DNA from: Amia ocellicauda
Taxonomy: Eukaryota; Chordata; Actinopteri; Amiiformes; Amiidae
Direction: 5' to 3'
Assembly: GCF_036373705.1 (NCBI RefSeq)
Contig: NC_089867.1
Span: 2,468,001 to 2,532,000 of the forward strand
DNA: 64,000 nucleotides
How positions within the stretch are numbered: the stretch's first letter is position 1; each line of letters opens with the position of its first letter. Positions 12,601 to 27,600 of this stretch are shown in pieces. Under the pieces are notes generated by a model, which did no database searches, was not told where the DNA came from, and saw only the letters and a program-made list of their open reading frames with translations. Position numbers and translations under genes: made by a program.

Positions 12601-15600
12601 AGGACCACACTCCTTTTGGTAAATCTCCAGTGGTGCACACTAATGGTTGCAATAGTGAAAAGCCACTGAAATGGGCAAAAAATAACTGAGCCATGCTGGG
12701 TTTTCTAAAAAAAAAAAAGAGTATTCTAGATATTTTCACAGAGATACTGGGACATTTCTACAGAGTAAAACCAAGAGTGAGATGCCAGAAAGCTGTTCCC
12801 TAGTAACTACCTATGTTTGCCAGTGCCATTGTCTTTACAACATGGATCTGGGTGGAAGGGGAGGACTTACCTGGCAAAGTGTTCCTCCAGGAAGGAGCGG
12901 AAGTGCTCCAACTCCAGGCGTTGGTGCAGCAGACTACCTAGGCTATACCCGCGGAACTCCTCGGGCACCTGCGCCCACAGCTCTGGCTCTCTGGGGACCT
13001 CTGCCGGAGGAGCAGGGGGTTTGTGTTCAGGAACATCCTGGATAAGACAGAGATACTGGACTGAGATTCCTATAGCAAACAACCAAACCTTCAGACCAGT
13101 GTTCTTCAAAAGCCTGTCCTCAAGGAGCACAACCCAGTGACTGTTACACGTTTCTTTAATTTAACACCTGCCTTAGACCTAGGAAAGGAGTTATTTTGGT
13201 GCAGTAAAGTGAGAAATTAAGTCAATAAAATAATTAAGAGCTGAATGAAAAGAAGCACGCTGGTCCCCAAAGATCAGATTCAAAGAACACAATGGACAAC
13301 GGACAAAAGAGGAGTTGACTGCATCTTATATAAAAGGTAGGCTGCTCTGGAGGGGTTTTCATTTTTGTTTTACAGGAAGTTGAGGGATTTAGCCAACTTT
13401 GGCAGGAGGGCAGAAGCATGAAATCACGTAGCGAATGGATATCTTGGATAAATGTCAGACAGATGTAAAAGGTGTGCAGTGCCTTACTTTCTTCAGTCTT
13501 TGCAGCATCTTCTTGTGCAGGGCCTTGAGTTTCCTGTAGTGCACCGAATCCAGGTGACGAGTCTCCTCCTCTAACTTCACCTTGGGACCAAACGACAAGC
13601 ACAGTGATGCAACATGGCCTACGCAGACTCTGCGAAGGTCAATGCCAACTAGCCTTCGGAAGTGGGACACCTATATGGCTCATTCTGCTTAGGAGAAAGC
13701 AGGAGCTAAATTGTTTGTTATTTTGCAGTTTCTTTAGTTTTGCTGCCATTACTGACATGGATTGGTTTTGACATCCGTGGGGTTATTTGATGAAGAACAA
13801 CTGAATAAGAACAATAAAATATTTATTACCAAACCAAACAAGATTGAAATGTTGTTTGTTTAAGGCCTCCATTACCATGGTAATAGTGTATGCTTTTAAA
13901 TAACAACATATTTTCTCACTTACTCACACCCAAAAAACATTAAGAAAAGATTAACATAAAAATGTCTCCATTCTTGGCAATGAGAAGATCTATTCAAGGA
14001 GCATCATGCTCTCACTTTACGGAACAATTTATTATCACTTCATTCCAAATTTAACCATCAAAAGGTGTCCTGGCAATGTGCCACACTGTTAGCCCAGCAG
14101 TGCGTGTGTGCAGCATTCGTTTGTACCTTTTCATAAGCTGCCCTCTCGCAGGCTGTCATCTGTGTCCAGGGCTCCAGCAGCAGTGACAGAACATGTTCCT
14201 CTGCAGGGTCAAACAGCTCTTCAAAAGCTGGGGTCAGCTGGTCATAGATCTGCCTCCTGCTGCCCAGGTCAACACCAGTGTCCAGTGGTGCTCCATGACA
14301 CACATATGTAGAATACAAGAGCTAAATAGAAGCAGTCAGACCATAAAAGGAACGTTAGCTCTCAGTGTTGAACCATGCAGTTTTCATTGTTCCAGTGTAC
14401 CACCACTGTCTGCTTTCCCCAAAAATGCCAGAAAGATTCACAAAGAAGGCTTGAGGTCTGAATAATTAAAGGTTTGCACAACTGTGATGTTTTTACTCCA
14501 AGTAATTTATTCAAATGGTACGATTTTGATTAAATCCCATTATTTGTTGGAAATGTATCATTTTCCACAAATCATTTGCTTTATGAGCAACCAACCAAGT
14601 AAAGAGGAAGATTTCTCAAGGACTTCTCCCAGGTGAGTCACTTGTAAAACACTGGATTTAGTGAAAACCATGTGTGAAGCATGGCTGCCAACATAGCTAA
14701 TATTTAATATAATGTTGTTTGTAATATAAACTCGAGCTTGAGCAATTGAGCAACATTTCCACTTAAATTGAAATTAAATTTTAAATACGTTTCCAAGTAA
14801 CAACTTTATTTAATTCAGTTAACCAGACGCCATGCCAAGGTTTCTGTTTGTTAAACATTTATATATAAATCTAGGAGTTTCTCAATACACTTAAACTGGA
14901 AACCTAATGACGCCCATACACATGCAATTCTATTTCCTAAACCTACACTTATTGCTGCCCAATGTCCCAGTTGATTAAGTTACTTTTCTCTCCCTCTAGA
15001 CCAGTGTTTCTCAAACTTTTTTGGCCTTCTGCTCACTCAAACGATGCAAACATTTCCACAGACCACCCCTGGTGACAAAACCCATTCATTTATTTGTAAA
15101 TACCAGGAACAGAATATTATTCATATTGCTGGAACATAAAAAACATATGGTATTCAAAAACTGTATATATTTGTTATGTAGCTTTTATAAGTATTAGGCA
15201 AATAGGCTGTGTCTAACAGAATGTAGCTGTTAAGTGGGAATGGCTTACTTATATTGTAATATTGTTAATCAAACTGCATTCGCATCAGCCCATGAACCAC
15301 CTGGAGGAACTTCTTGGACCACTGGCGGTCTAGGGACCACACTTTGAAAACCACAGCTCTATACAGTTTAAATACCCTTCATCAATCACCTGTGCCTGTC
15401 TGTGTAGTTTGTATGAGTTGAGGCCTTCTTGAAAGAACAGTCTGTGGTAATCCTGCAGTTCAAACCAGAAGTAAACACCATTCTTCCACAGCTGTAAAAA
15501 GCAGAAATGTCAGTGGAAGGGAAGTCCACTTCTTCCTGTCCTAGATGGTTTGTTCATACCAATGAATTTTTTCCCTACCACCATAAGTCTTGAAATCAAC

Positions 15601-18600
15601 ATTCCATTTCTGTCACAATTGATGAGGAGGACTTATGAAATAATTGGTTCACTTTATTCTCCTGTACACCTCTGACAAATGTTTTAGCTCCATGACATGA
15701 TTCTAAACTCCTGTCTGCAGAGCTGGCCACAATGCAATATGTTTTATAGCTCTATGAATCACCACCATAGTGTTATGTTTTTAAATTGGTTCAGTTATGA
15801 ACTGAATTGTGAAGTCAATTGGGCAGTTATGAGCTGAACTGGGTGGAATAAAAACGTTAAGACACTGCAGCCTTCCACACTTGGTACACCTGAATAGAGC
15901 AGACTGTCCTGGGATGACTCTGACGAGACACTGGCTGCATGTACATGCAAGGTCCTGTCATGCAGAATGTTGTACTTTAAGTGATTAATTTAAAATCTTA
16001 ATTAATCAAGTCTTAAAATAAATTAAAAATAATTGAATAGTCCTTATAATTACTGCTCTGAATAAATAAGGCAGAGGGGAACTTTGAAGGTGCAATTACT
16101 ATTGTAATTCAACATTTAGCCATTTACATTTTTCACTTAAAAGGACAACATTTGGTACAACTGAACTGTCTCCAACTATTAATATTATAAGCTATATAAA
16201 AAATAAATCTGTAATTTTAAGTTTTTAACTTTTTTGTAACAAAACTAAAACAAACAGTAAATGATAAAAAAGAAATTAACTGAAGTATTGAGAAAAACTA
16301 TTAAACTTAAGTATTTATAGTGCTTACTTTCTGGCAGTTCGTGTTGCTATTGTGTACTGCTGTCCTGTACTGTAAAATAAGCTGCTTCATATGTGGAAAT
16401 AAAAGGGCAACAGTTTTAATGATGAACAGCAAAGTCCTGCTGTTGCCAGAGACTGAGGGCGCTGCTGTGAGCCAGTGTACCTTGTTTCCAGAGAGCTCAC
16501 AGAAGCGTGTGAAGCAGTAGCCTGTCCTGGGTTCGTGGTGCAGGGCTTGCAGCAGTCTCTCCATCTTCCGCCCACCTAGAACTGGACTGCTGCTGGAATG
16601 ACACTGCAACACAGCACACAGTGAGCCTGTCTCCCCGCCCTGCACAAGAGCACTGTCTGATCTAATTTATTTTCAATGTACTAGGTATCTCTTAACCAAC
16701 CCAATAGCAGATCATTTTAATTCAGTTCATAACACGATTCATTATTTGCAAGACACCCTTGAAAACTACTAGAAGCATTTCCAAAAACAATTCTCCAGAT
16801 TTTATATTTATGTAGCCTTTGCCCATTGTTGTACTTAAAAACAAAGATCTTGTACACATTTATAGGACAGAGACACCAATTTTTAATAATTTAAAATCCT
16901 AGCTAATCTAACTGTCAAGTGTTAATGCAGCTAAAAAGTTCTGGAGAGGTGACTTACACAGGGCTCTGCTGAGGAGGGGCCTGCCTTCCACCCAAAGCTA
17001 TGGGAGTATGAGCGATCTGTAATGGAGGAGGAGGAGCTGCCTGCCGAGAGAGGTCTGGGCCTGAGGACCCAAGAGAGCAGAACAACACTTTACAGTTGCT
17101 GACAATGCAACCACTGCAGCTCAAACACTCACAACATTCAAACAACAGCAGACCCGTTTCACTCAACACATTTAGTATGGGCCCACTATGAAGCAAAGGA
17201 GCTGGAAGTGAAAGTCTTGTGAAACATGGCCAGGATCTGCCACCTTTCAAATTGGAGAATATTCTGAGGACTGCAGAAGGCTAGTTTGATTTATTGTTCA
17301 GGCTCATTACATTTCTGCACGTTCGTGAAATTTATTGTCATGCTTCAGGATCCGTTCAAGATATTCCTGATTGCATAGTTGGCTCTTTTTGTAATCGCTA
17401 CACTCTTTAGCTCTGCATCAAATTACTTTGGGTTTTTCAAATTTCATTCATTCAAGAAAGAGCTTGGTTGAAATTAAGGGGGTTGATTTGCTAGTAAAAA
17501 CGAGCAAGCAGGCATTACGGCGCCCTATCCTTTGTAATCTTTCTCGTTATCGGTCTAATCATCAAGCTGCATATATGCATGGGGAGTGTGAAATTTAGAT
17601 TTTATAGCGGCATTATTGAGGTTTTGTAGTGTGAAATATGCTGCTGTTTTTCTATTTTTGTTTTTGCCTATTTGTTTTGGGGTTTTTGTTTGATGAACTG
17701 ATGATAGTGGTGTTAAATATATCTATAATTCTATAGATTTGTGTTTCAAATGTATGTGATGGGTGGAAGGGGTGTTCTCCCGTCGAATGGGGAGTGTGAT
17801 TGTCTTGGATAAGAAAAATGTGGAACTATTTTTAAAGGTGGCAAAATCTTGCATTGGGGAAAAAAAACTTTTCTGACCTTCTCCTGGGTGTCGCAGTGGT
17901 CTTGCGGAGTATAGGCCCCAGCAGGCTCTTCTGGGGCTGTGTATGGCCTAGCAATACTGTGGGCCTGGTCTTCAGAGATGACACTACACAATTCACCAGC
18001 ATCAGCTTCTAACACACAGAGAAACAGGATTCTGGCTTTGAACCGACGTTTGTTATACTGTTAAGATTTTGATTCCATTACAATTGATGAAAGGAATACA
18101 AATTTCCCAATGATCGGCAATGTTCAGTATTCAAGAAGTAAATGTCTTGAAATAAGGAAAAACTGAAATAAATATATATTTTTTATGTTCAGAAAAGGGA
18201 CGGTTAGGTTATCTACAGAGTGAGTTGTTCAGACAAGGTAGACAAAGACTAGGGCTTAACCTTAGTCTAACAACACTCCTTAATAGAAAGTCTTTATATT
18301 AAATTATTTAAAAAGCCTACCTAATTGTATAAAATTAAAGGTTAACAAAGCTTCCCTTTGTATACTTGTTTCAAGCTGCAGATTCAGTTGTGAAATATCA
18401 ATTAATGGAGAATGCCAAATTACTATTACCATTACTATTATTATTATTAAGCTATTTGGCAGGCAACTTACAATGTTATAATGGGCATTTTTGTAAGCTT
18501 GGGAAATGCTGGGCTTCACCATATACAGCTCTGGAAAAAATTAAGAGATCACTGCAAAATTATCAGTTTCTCTGGTTTTACTATGTATAGGTATGTGTTT

Positions 18601-21600
18601 GGGTAAAATGAACATTTTTGTTTTATTCTATAAACTACTGACAACATTTCTCCCAAATTCCAAATACAAATATTGTCATTTAGAGCATTTATTTGCAGAA
18701 AATGACAACTGGTCACAATTACAAAAAAGATGTTGTCAGACCTCGAATAATGCAAAGAAAATAAGTTAATATTCATTTGTAAACAACACAATAGTAATGT
18801 TTTAACTTAGGAAGAGTTCAGAAATCAATATTTGGTGGAATAACCCTGATTTTCAATCACAGCTTTCTTGCATCTTGGCATGCTCTCCACCAATCTTTCA
18901 CATTGATGTTGGGTGCAAAAATTCAAGCAGCTCAGCTTTGTTTGATGGCTTGTGACCATCCATCTTCCTCTTGATCACATTCCAGAGGTTTTCAATGGGG
19001 TTCAGGTCTGGAGATTGTGCTGGCCATGACAGGGTCTTGATCTGGTGGTCCTCCATCCACACCTTGGTTGACCTGGCTGTGTTGCATGGAGCATTGTCCT
19101 GCTGGAAAAAACAATCCTCAGAGTTGGGGAACATTGTCAGAGCAGAAGGAAGTAAGTCTTCTTCCAGGACAACCTTGTACGTGGCTTGATTCATGCATCC
19201 TTCACAAAGACAAATCTGGCCAATTCCACCAAATTGTACAGTGGGTGCGAGTCACTGTGGCTTGTAGGCCTCTCCTATACATTAGACCACCAGGTGTTGG
19301 ACTCATTGGACTCATCAGTGAACATGACCTTACTCCAGTCCTCTATGGTCCAATCCTTATGGTCTTTTGCAAACCTCAGCCAGGCTCTTCTTTGCTTCTC
19401 ATTGATGAAGGGCTTTTTTCTAGCTTTGCACGACTTCAGCCCTGCCCCTAGGAGCCTGTTTCAAACTGTCCTCGCCATGCACTTCACCACAGCTGCCGTT
19501 TGCCATCCTACAGTTGTTGAATGACATTCGAATGAGTTGGTGGTCATGCCAGTGAGTGGAGAGTTGTTTTCACCCTCTGCCGGTCTGTAGCTTTGCTGTC
19601 CCCGATGTCTGCTGCTTGGCCTTGTTCTTATGAACCGCCATCTTTGAAATTTTAAGTAGCAACCTGACGCTCACTGTATCCCTCTGCCAGTAAAGCCAGA
19701 ATTGAACCCTTCTTTTCTGCACTCAAAACTTTCCTTTTCAACTCTTTTGGCATGGTCAATAGTTATTTTTTGATTTCAATTACTTTTGAGAAACTACTAG
19801 CACTGTTTTTACCATCCAGCTGGTCCTTTTGCAAGAGGATAGTGATGACCACAGAAGTGTTTTTTATACTTTTCCTCATTAAATAAGATTTGGTTCAGGT
19901 GATCACCTAATCAGTACCTCATTCAGTAGAATGAGGTGTGCCTGTGTTGGAATTCAACAAACACTAGAATGGAATGGCTGCCATACATGTAGAGATGCTG
20001 ATTTAAGAAAAAATTGCAGTGGTCTCTTATTTTTTTAGCCCATAGGTGTACTGCAGCAGCCCTCACTGACAACCCCAAATCCATTAGACAGAAAACATCT
20101 TAAGCTACATATTAAACAACAGTTAATGGATAGATCATTAATGGAAATACATTGGTTAGATTTACATGGAACCTGTTGTTCTCTCGTCATGTTTTGTAGA
20201 TGTGATTAGTAATATCAGTATTATAATTATAATACTTTGATTTATCTCAATCTTAGCTAAAACTGGCAGGTCCCTGTTGAAAGAAATGTCCATAGTCAGC
20301 ACCCTATAGGAAACTTTATAACTGCAAAACAGTGCATTATAAAGCCAATGCCGTGATTGATTCAGGACATTTTACACTATTTATGTCAGATTAGACTGTT
20401 GGTCCCCATTGCAGGCCATGGCTTGAGAAGAGGTCCCCAGGCCTGAAGACTCTGGGCCCTCCAGTGCTAGAGAAAAGAAAATTCTGTGACTTCTGACTGC
20501 ACCCCTGCTGTTTACCTGTGGAGCCAGACAGACATTGGGCACGCAGGACTTTGGCCGCAGTGGCAACAGGGTGATGGTGCGTGGACTGGGGTCAATGTTA
20601 CTAGGGGGTCGCAGTTGACGCTCTCGCCACATCTTGAGCTGGGCCATACCCTTCTCTGTAGCTGCCATCAGTGCCAAGCAAAACCTTGGGCCCCTGACAA
20701 ACACACATGAGAATTAGAAACAAGATTAATATGCTCAGAAATATACAAAAGCAACTAAAATTAATGGTCTATTCTCTAATTTCATGCTCTAGTGTCTTAA
20801 GAATGGTTTTCCCAACACAGGAAATTTGATATCTACATTCTAAGAGGTAAATTGTGCTTTCAAATAGCTTGCTGTTTACTTGGTGGTTGCAATTTCCATT
20901 TCCATCTATGTACTTGGAATTATCTTCGAGATCCTCTGCTTTTATTTCTTCCTTGATTATTATTGTTATTTTCAGAATGGGACACAATGAGACAGAGCTG
21001 AAATACGGGGTAGCACCTGTTTTGTTCACAGCATTGTGCAGTGTTGTTTTGCTTGCGTTACCTGCCTTCTGTTGTCTAGAAGAGTTAAGAAGCACAGGAT
21101 GTAGCCCCAGCAAAAACAACAGTAGGAATCAGCCAGAGGATACAGTTTCTTACCAGTACAGTAACAGAGGCTCAGTGACCCTGAGCTGGATTTTCCGCAG
21201 GTGCAATTCTGTCCAACAGAATGCCTGTGACAAGGTGAGTCTGGACAGCAGCTCTGCGTTGAGGCGACTGTGACCACTGCTTAACAGGTACCGGCTTTTC
21301 ATATTTTGCAGATGTCTATCACAGCAAAAAAAAAAAAAATTGCTACAAAAAGATGCTATTATGAAAGTTGTTCATCAGCCACAACTGCTTAGTACTTCAT
21401 ACACAAATTCCATGAGGATGGACACTACAAATACACCATTTATGAATATATAACCAAAATACACAGGCCCACATCTCAGTAACCATACAGTTAATTTACT
21501 TGTTCTTACCTGCTTGATTCAATTTTATATTCTGCACTTTACATAAGATTCTGAAGAGTACTTTCACGCCTTGAATCAAAGCTGTAGGCCTAAACAAAAC

Positions 21601-21612
21601 AAATCTCTATAA

Positions 21613-21653
<41 letters not shown>

Positions 21654-24600
21654 CAGTGAAGAATACCTGTCTTTCCTCACTGGATCCTCAATATTCTTTA
21701 GTCTTTCGATATCCATCCACAAACTGAACTGCTTTTCTCCAAGTGTTCCCTGTAAGAAATTCTTGAAACGTTCCAGGCCATGACTAGTACTGAAGACATT
21801 ACCATGGAGACCATTATCATCTTCCTCAACTGCCTCTTCATCAGAGTCTGACACCACACTCTCCTCCTCTAGTCTGTTCTGCTCAGGAGCAGAGGGCTCC
21901 TTGGTCTGATCTTCCTGCAGTCCTTCTCTTGCAGGAAGATCCTCTGTTGCTTTATCTGTGACAGCAGGCTCATCCAAGCTGTTGACATCAAATGCTGCTC
22001 CCTCATTTTCTCTCAGTGGGTCTCCACATAGTTCAGAGACGGTGTTTTTCAGAACCCTGTCCACCAAGTAGGAGACAAAGTCCTCTAATGCTGGGCTTCC
22101 TGGTTTTGAGGGACTCTCTGCATCTGAGGCACATGCTTCTGTTAGGCTTGCCTCCTCCTTCTCCCAGGCTTCCAAGTCCTCTCTGTCACACTCAATCCCA
22201 CTCTCACAGGACATGTCCAGGAGCACTGTGGACGGGGTTTGCGACGGCGAGTCTGGGATACAGGCAAAGCAGCTGTCATCCAGACTTTTTAGGCTCTTGT
22301 AGGATGAGGTGTGTGCAAGCGCTCCTTTCCTTCTGGGGCTGAAATGTGGTACTCGCAAATGTTCTCCATCCAGACTGATGGAGAGTTCTTCTGCAGAGGC
22401 AATACCTAAAACATTAAAGCATAAACTATCATCTGACTACACTAAAGCAGACTAATACAGAGTTCAAGAAGTTAGTCAACCAGTACCCTGCATGGCTTAA
22501 ATACATTGGAGTGCACCAATGCGTGTAAATTAAATCAATCATTATAATTGATTCATTACTTTCTTAATTTGACAAAAACAATAAGATTTAACATTGACTG
22601 AAGCTTAACTTTGTGATTGTGGATAAGAAACCTATTTTGATCACTTATACACTATAATAAATGCTCAAATTTCATGCAAATTTTTTGGGGATATCTAATT
22701 TCCTTTTGCAGGGAAATGGCCCAGCTCATACTTGTCTAGTTAATCACCGACCTCTTTCAGTGTCCAGATCTAGAGGGAATCAAACCCACAGTTTGTGGGT
22801 TTACTAAGAAATATCTTAAAGCCTGTAAAACCTCTGACTCACATTAACCAGGCCCAGCTTGTAGGCAATCCTCCAGGTCCTGTTGTTTGCTTCTGCCTTG
22901 CGATTGCCCTTATTTTACAGCCTGTACTTCTCTTTATGACTTTGTGCTGCATCTTTACTTATTTGCATCCTATGAAAGTGCTTAAGGCATTTGATAGTTT
23001 CTTACTTTAAATAAAGACACATTGCTTTAAGCATAGTCAGATCAATTCTGAACATTAATAATTGAGGGAGTGTAATAGGAATGAACAGTTTCATGTGACA
23101 GTATGAACATATCTGACAGCATCCAGTAGTGAAGAGATTACCAAAGCTGCTTGAAGCACTCGTGCTGCCCCCAGTCTCCTGACGCGGGATCCACAGTCTG
23201 TCCATCCCCTCAGAGGCACAGAGCGGTGTCCGCAAAGACTGTGTACTAATCAGCGTTTGACTCTTCCTGGCCAGAGTGAACCACTCCTTATTCTCCAGAA
23301 CAGAAGCCTGTAAATTTAAAAAATATACTAACCATTTCCAAGAGCCCAGCTCTAATTTTTCATTTCATTATTGCTTTGCTAAAACATTTTGAGGTTCTTA
23401 TTGAAACTACAAAGGACTGTCTAGGATATAGGTGTACAACTCCTTCTATCTGAGAACTTTTCTCAGGATCAAAGGGTGCCTTACTGAAAGATTTGTGGTC
23501 AGTTTGAGAAATGGGGCTCTGGATTTTGCTGGTTTGGCCTCACTTGTTTGGACTGGCAGCTGTGCAAGCTATATTTCTCGCCTGTTATTTTAGATTATTA
23601 TTAATACCATGGGTGTTACCACATGATTGTTACACTGGGTTTGAATTTTTCCCAGAGAACTTTCTACATCTGCAGATGATTTATTTATCATTTTTTGCCG
23701 TCAGCAATCCAGTATGTGTTTTGCCCGACAATGGAAGACTTTTAAAAATGCCTTGTCGCAATTAGTTCAAATGATAGCTACCAAAGATTTTTTTTTAAAA
23801 GTGTTTTAAGTACATCATCACAATTACATATAACTGACATATCTTTAACATTCAATTCATAACAAACATTTTATCAGCTGGTGGAGGAGGATTACCGTGA
23901 CAGTATGGGAGTACTTTGAAATTTGTAATTTCTTTTTACAGCTTCAGTTTTTCTGTACACATGCAGCTTTTCCTTAACAGAGGTTGAAACAGGAATCTTA
24001 CCTGACCCAGTGAGACACAGAAAGTCCTCATTATGGTCTCATTATCATCTTCTAGCAGGGCAGGAGTGCTCGGTTCTCTAGTCACAGACCATGGGTGAAA
24101 AGCTGGGTCTATCTGCAGCTTTAGATCTAAGCTGTTCTCATCTATCTGAGACAGCAATTTGGCCAACCTAGAGTATTGAAATCAAACAAAGAATAAGAAA
24201 CCCATCAGAGCTTACCCTTCACTTTCTTTCTCTTGCAGAGGACAGTTTTATATGACCATTAAAAATCACTCCATGTTGCAATGATCATCGCTCCCTTGGA
24301 TTTAATTTTATGAGAAAATGTCTTGAGAGAGCTTTTTGTGTATTTAAAAGGATACAACTGGCTTCTGAACAGACATTTGCACTTTATTTGTCTTAAACTC
24401 TTAAAGGATATTTATCACAGCCTTTTATTCATAGCCTTTCATGTCTTTTGTTTTGACGTATGTTACTCCAGTTGAGCCTGAAAAAAAGTCATTGGAAAAA
24501 AGCATTACAAATATCAGGTGAATACTATTAATAAACTTTTTTTCACAACTTATGTATTGCCTGAATTGTACCTGCCAACAAGTACCCTTCAACATAAGTA

Positions 24601-27600
24601 CAGGACACATGGGATTGTATATGCTTTGCAAAGCACAGTCATCATTCTGGCACATTAACTGATACTAATATCACTGTGACAAACAAAGGAGGGGCTACTT
24701 AATGTCAAGAGACTGTAGATCCTACACCAATTCATTAAACAGTCCTTAGCAACTAAACAACAAAAGGGCAAAGAACATGAGGCAAACATTTTTAAATAAT
24801 CTGATTACTACAGAAATTGTGATTTTTGATTTTACAGTTTACGGTCTGCTTTCAAGAGAAGAGAAACAACATTAAGCAGAATAATGTATTTATCTAATTA
24901 TGATACAACATGATAAGAATGTTGTGAAACATAAAAGAAGAACAGCACACAGTTGCTCCGCAAACACAATTTTAACAAGCCAGTACATGCTGAAGTATCC
25001 TTATGCAATGTTTACCAATCTCACAGTGTACCAGCCATGAAGTAGAGGTGACATACACTCACCTAAAGGATTATTAGGAACACCTGTTCAATTTCTCATT
25101 AATGCAATTATCTAACCAACCAATCACATGGCAGTTGCTTCAACGCATTTAGGGGTGTGGTCCTGGTCAAGACAATCTCCTGAACTCCAAACTGAATGTC
25201 TGAATGGGAAAGAAAGGTGATTTAAGCAATTTTGAGCGTGGCATGGTTGTTGGTGCTAGACGGGCCGGTCTGAGTATTTCACAATCTGCTCAGTTACTGG
25301 GATTTTCACGCACAAACATTTCTAGGGTTTACAAAGAATGGTGTGAAAAGGGAAAAACATCCAGTATGCGGCAGTCCTGTGGGCGAAAATGCCTTGTTGA
25401 TGCTAGAGGTCAGAGGAGAATGGGCCGACTGATTCAAGCTGATAGAAGAGCAACTTTGACTGAAATAACCACTCGTTACAACCGAGGTATGCAGCAAAGC
25501 ATTTGTGAAGCCACAACACGTAAAACCTTGAGGCGGATGGGCTACAACAGCAGAAGACCCCACCGGGTACCACTCATCTCCACTACAAATAGGAAAAAGA
25601 GGCTACAATTTGCACAAGCTCACCAAAATTGGACAGTTGAAGACTGGAAAAATGTTGCCTGGTCTGATGAGTCTCGATTTCTGTTGAGACATTCAGATGG
25701 TAGAGTCAGAATTTGGCGTAAACAGAATGAGAACATGGATCCATCATGCCTTGTTACCACTGTGCAGGCTGGTGGTGGTGGTGTAATGGTGTGGGGGATG
25801 TTTTCTTGGCACACTTTAGGCCCCTTAGTGCCAATTGGGCATCATTTAAATGCCACGGCCTACCTGAGCATTGTTTCTGACCATGTCCATCCCTTTATGA
25901 CCACCATGTACCCATCCTCTGATGGCTACTTCCAGCAGGATAATGCACCATGTCACAAAGGTCGAATCATTTCAAATTGGTTTCTTGAACATGACAATGA
26001 GTTCACTGTACTAAACTGGCCCCCACAGTCACCAAATCTCAACCCAATAGAGCATCTTTGGGATGTGGTGGAACGGGAGCTTCGTGCCCTGGATGTGCAT
26101 CCCACAAATCTCCATCAAACTGCAAGATGCTATCCTATCAATATGGGCCAACATTTCTAAAGAATGCTTTCAGCACCTTGTTGAATCAATGCCACGTAGA
26201 ATTAAGGCAGTTCTGAAGGCAAAAGGGGGTCAAACACAGTATTAGTATGGTGTTCCTAATAATCCTTTAGGTGAGTGTATATCAGCTATGTCCACCTGAA
26301 CTACCATAGAAAAATACCCTATTTTGGCTCTGTGCCACTTACCAGTTCAAAAAAATTACATGAAAATAAAAAAGAAAAGTCTCTGGAGAACATCACTGTA
26401 GCAGATGTGGCACAGGCTTCCACAGTTCAGTTTTTACCTGTATTCAAAGTAGCAATCACTATGCAGGAATAAAGGCACTCTCTCCTTTCTAATCCATTGA
26501 ACCCCTTGTTCTCTGTCCAAGCACTGAAAAGACAGATTTTTTTATCGTTAGAATGTTAACAGTATTATACAATGGTAGAATAATAATTTCAAAGAAAGTG
26601 ACACTTCCCTGGTTAATGTACATATGTACTGGAGTCTTTACTAGGTATTGTATGTCTTGGAAGTAACATGACAAGAATTGCTTTAAAAAAAAAAAAGATT
26701 AATTGCCCTGTTGTCTTTGAATTGTATAACAAGTTCTCAGTTTTGAGACAGGTTTGCTATTTTTATGGATCGGGGAGTAGAATTACGTTATATAAGCAAT
26801 TGCCACTGTGTTTCTTTCCTTAGACACATAAGATCAAAGATCAACACTCATACTTTTTCTCTTTACGTTTTCTCTTTTGTTGCATCATCTTACCGTAACA
26901 TTGTAGGTGTTATCAATTATATTTATGGAAGGTAATGGCTCGGCAGGCATGGAATCACATTCTCTTCTTTTAACGTCACAGGTGGAGATTTTTGATTTAT
27001 ATGTGGCTAGCAAAGCTTTTATCTGATTGGACAGCAAATCTGCAGCATTGGTGACCACTTCAAAGACTCCAGTGTCTTTATTGAATGTTATAGCCTCTGA
27101 AAAGGTCTGTTGGGAAATCAATACAGAGATGTATACAGTGTCACAAACACACAGGCCACAAGTCACAGGCTAAAGGACTCAAAGGGAAGCTCTCTCCATG
27201 TTTCTTTTTTTTAAATCAGTCAAGCCAAATTGACAAATGAATGTGTAACGTCTGAACAGATATCATGTCTGTTTAAGATTATGCAAAAGACTGAGTCTGC
27301 ATGACACTTATCTTCTAGAGCAGGGATTCCCAATGTATGGTGATGGAGGACCAATTTCCCAAGGTTGCATGGGGTGGGGGGTGTTTGCACTAGAAAATGA
27401 ACCACCTGTTTTATTTCTTATACATTTCTGTTAGGGAACATGTATTAAGTTAATTGTTGTTTTATTATTTGCCCAAAAATTACATGTGCAATTGGTAACA
27501 GACAATTATCATAAAGTGTAAAAATATACTAAAGTTTCAGAAAAGCGGTGGTGTTGGCTTTCGGGGGCTGCATTTGACCCCCGGGCCGCACTCTGGGAAC

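Noticed and set aside
16954..17250. Long frame ending [10 protein letters not shown] as RGS22 exon 12
   Set aside because: It hits a stop at the exon end. The alternative frame ([13 protein letters not shown]) fits the phases and the GTAAGT donor.
17746..18015. 89-residue frame starting MLEADAGE as the coding frame of RGS22 exon 11
   Set aside because: Its phase does not fit the neighbouring exons. The frame starting KLMLVNC joins both sides and gives [10 protein letters not shown] as in RGS22.
19068..19524. Plus-strand frames over the Tc1 at 18524-20050
   Set aside because: They are antisense shadows of the minus-strand transposase.
23511..23765. Hydrophobic 84-residue plus-strand frame in an RGS22 intron
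   Set aside because: Chance frame in intron sequence, opposite to the gene, with no family resemblance.
24425..24655. Minus-strand frame after a T-rich CAG, considered as an extra RGS22 exon
   Set aside because: It runs to a stop after 18 residues and would break the phase match between exons 5 and 6, which already join.
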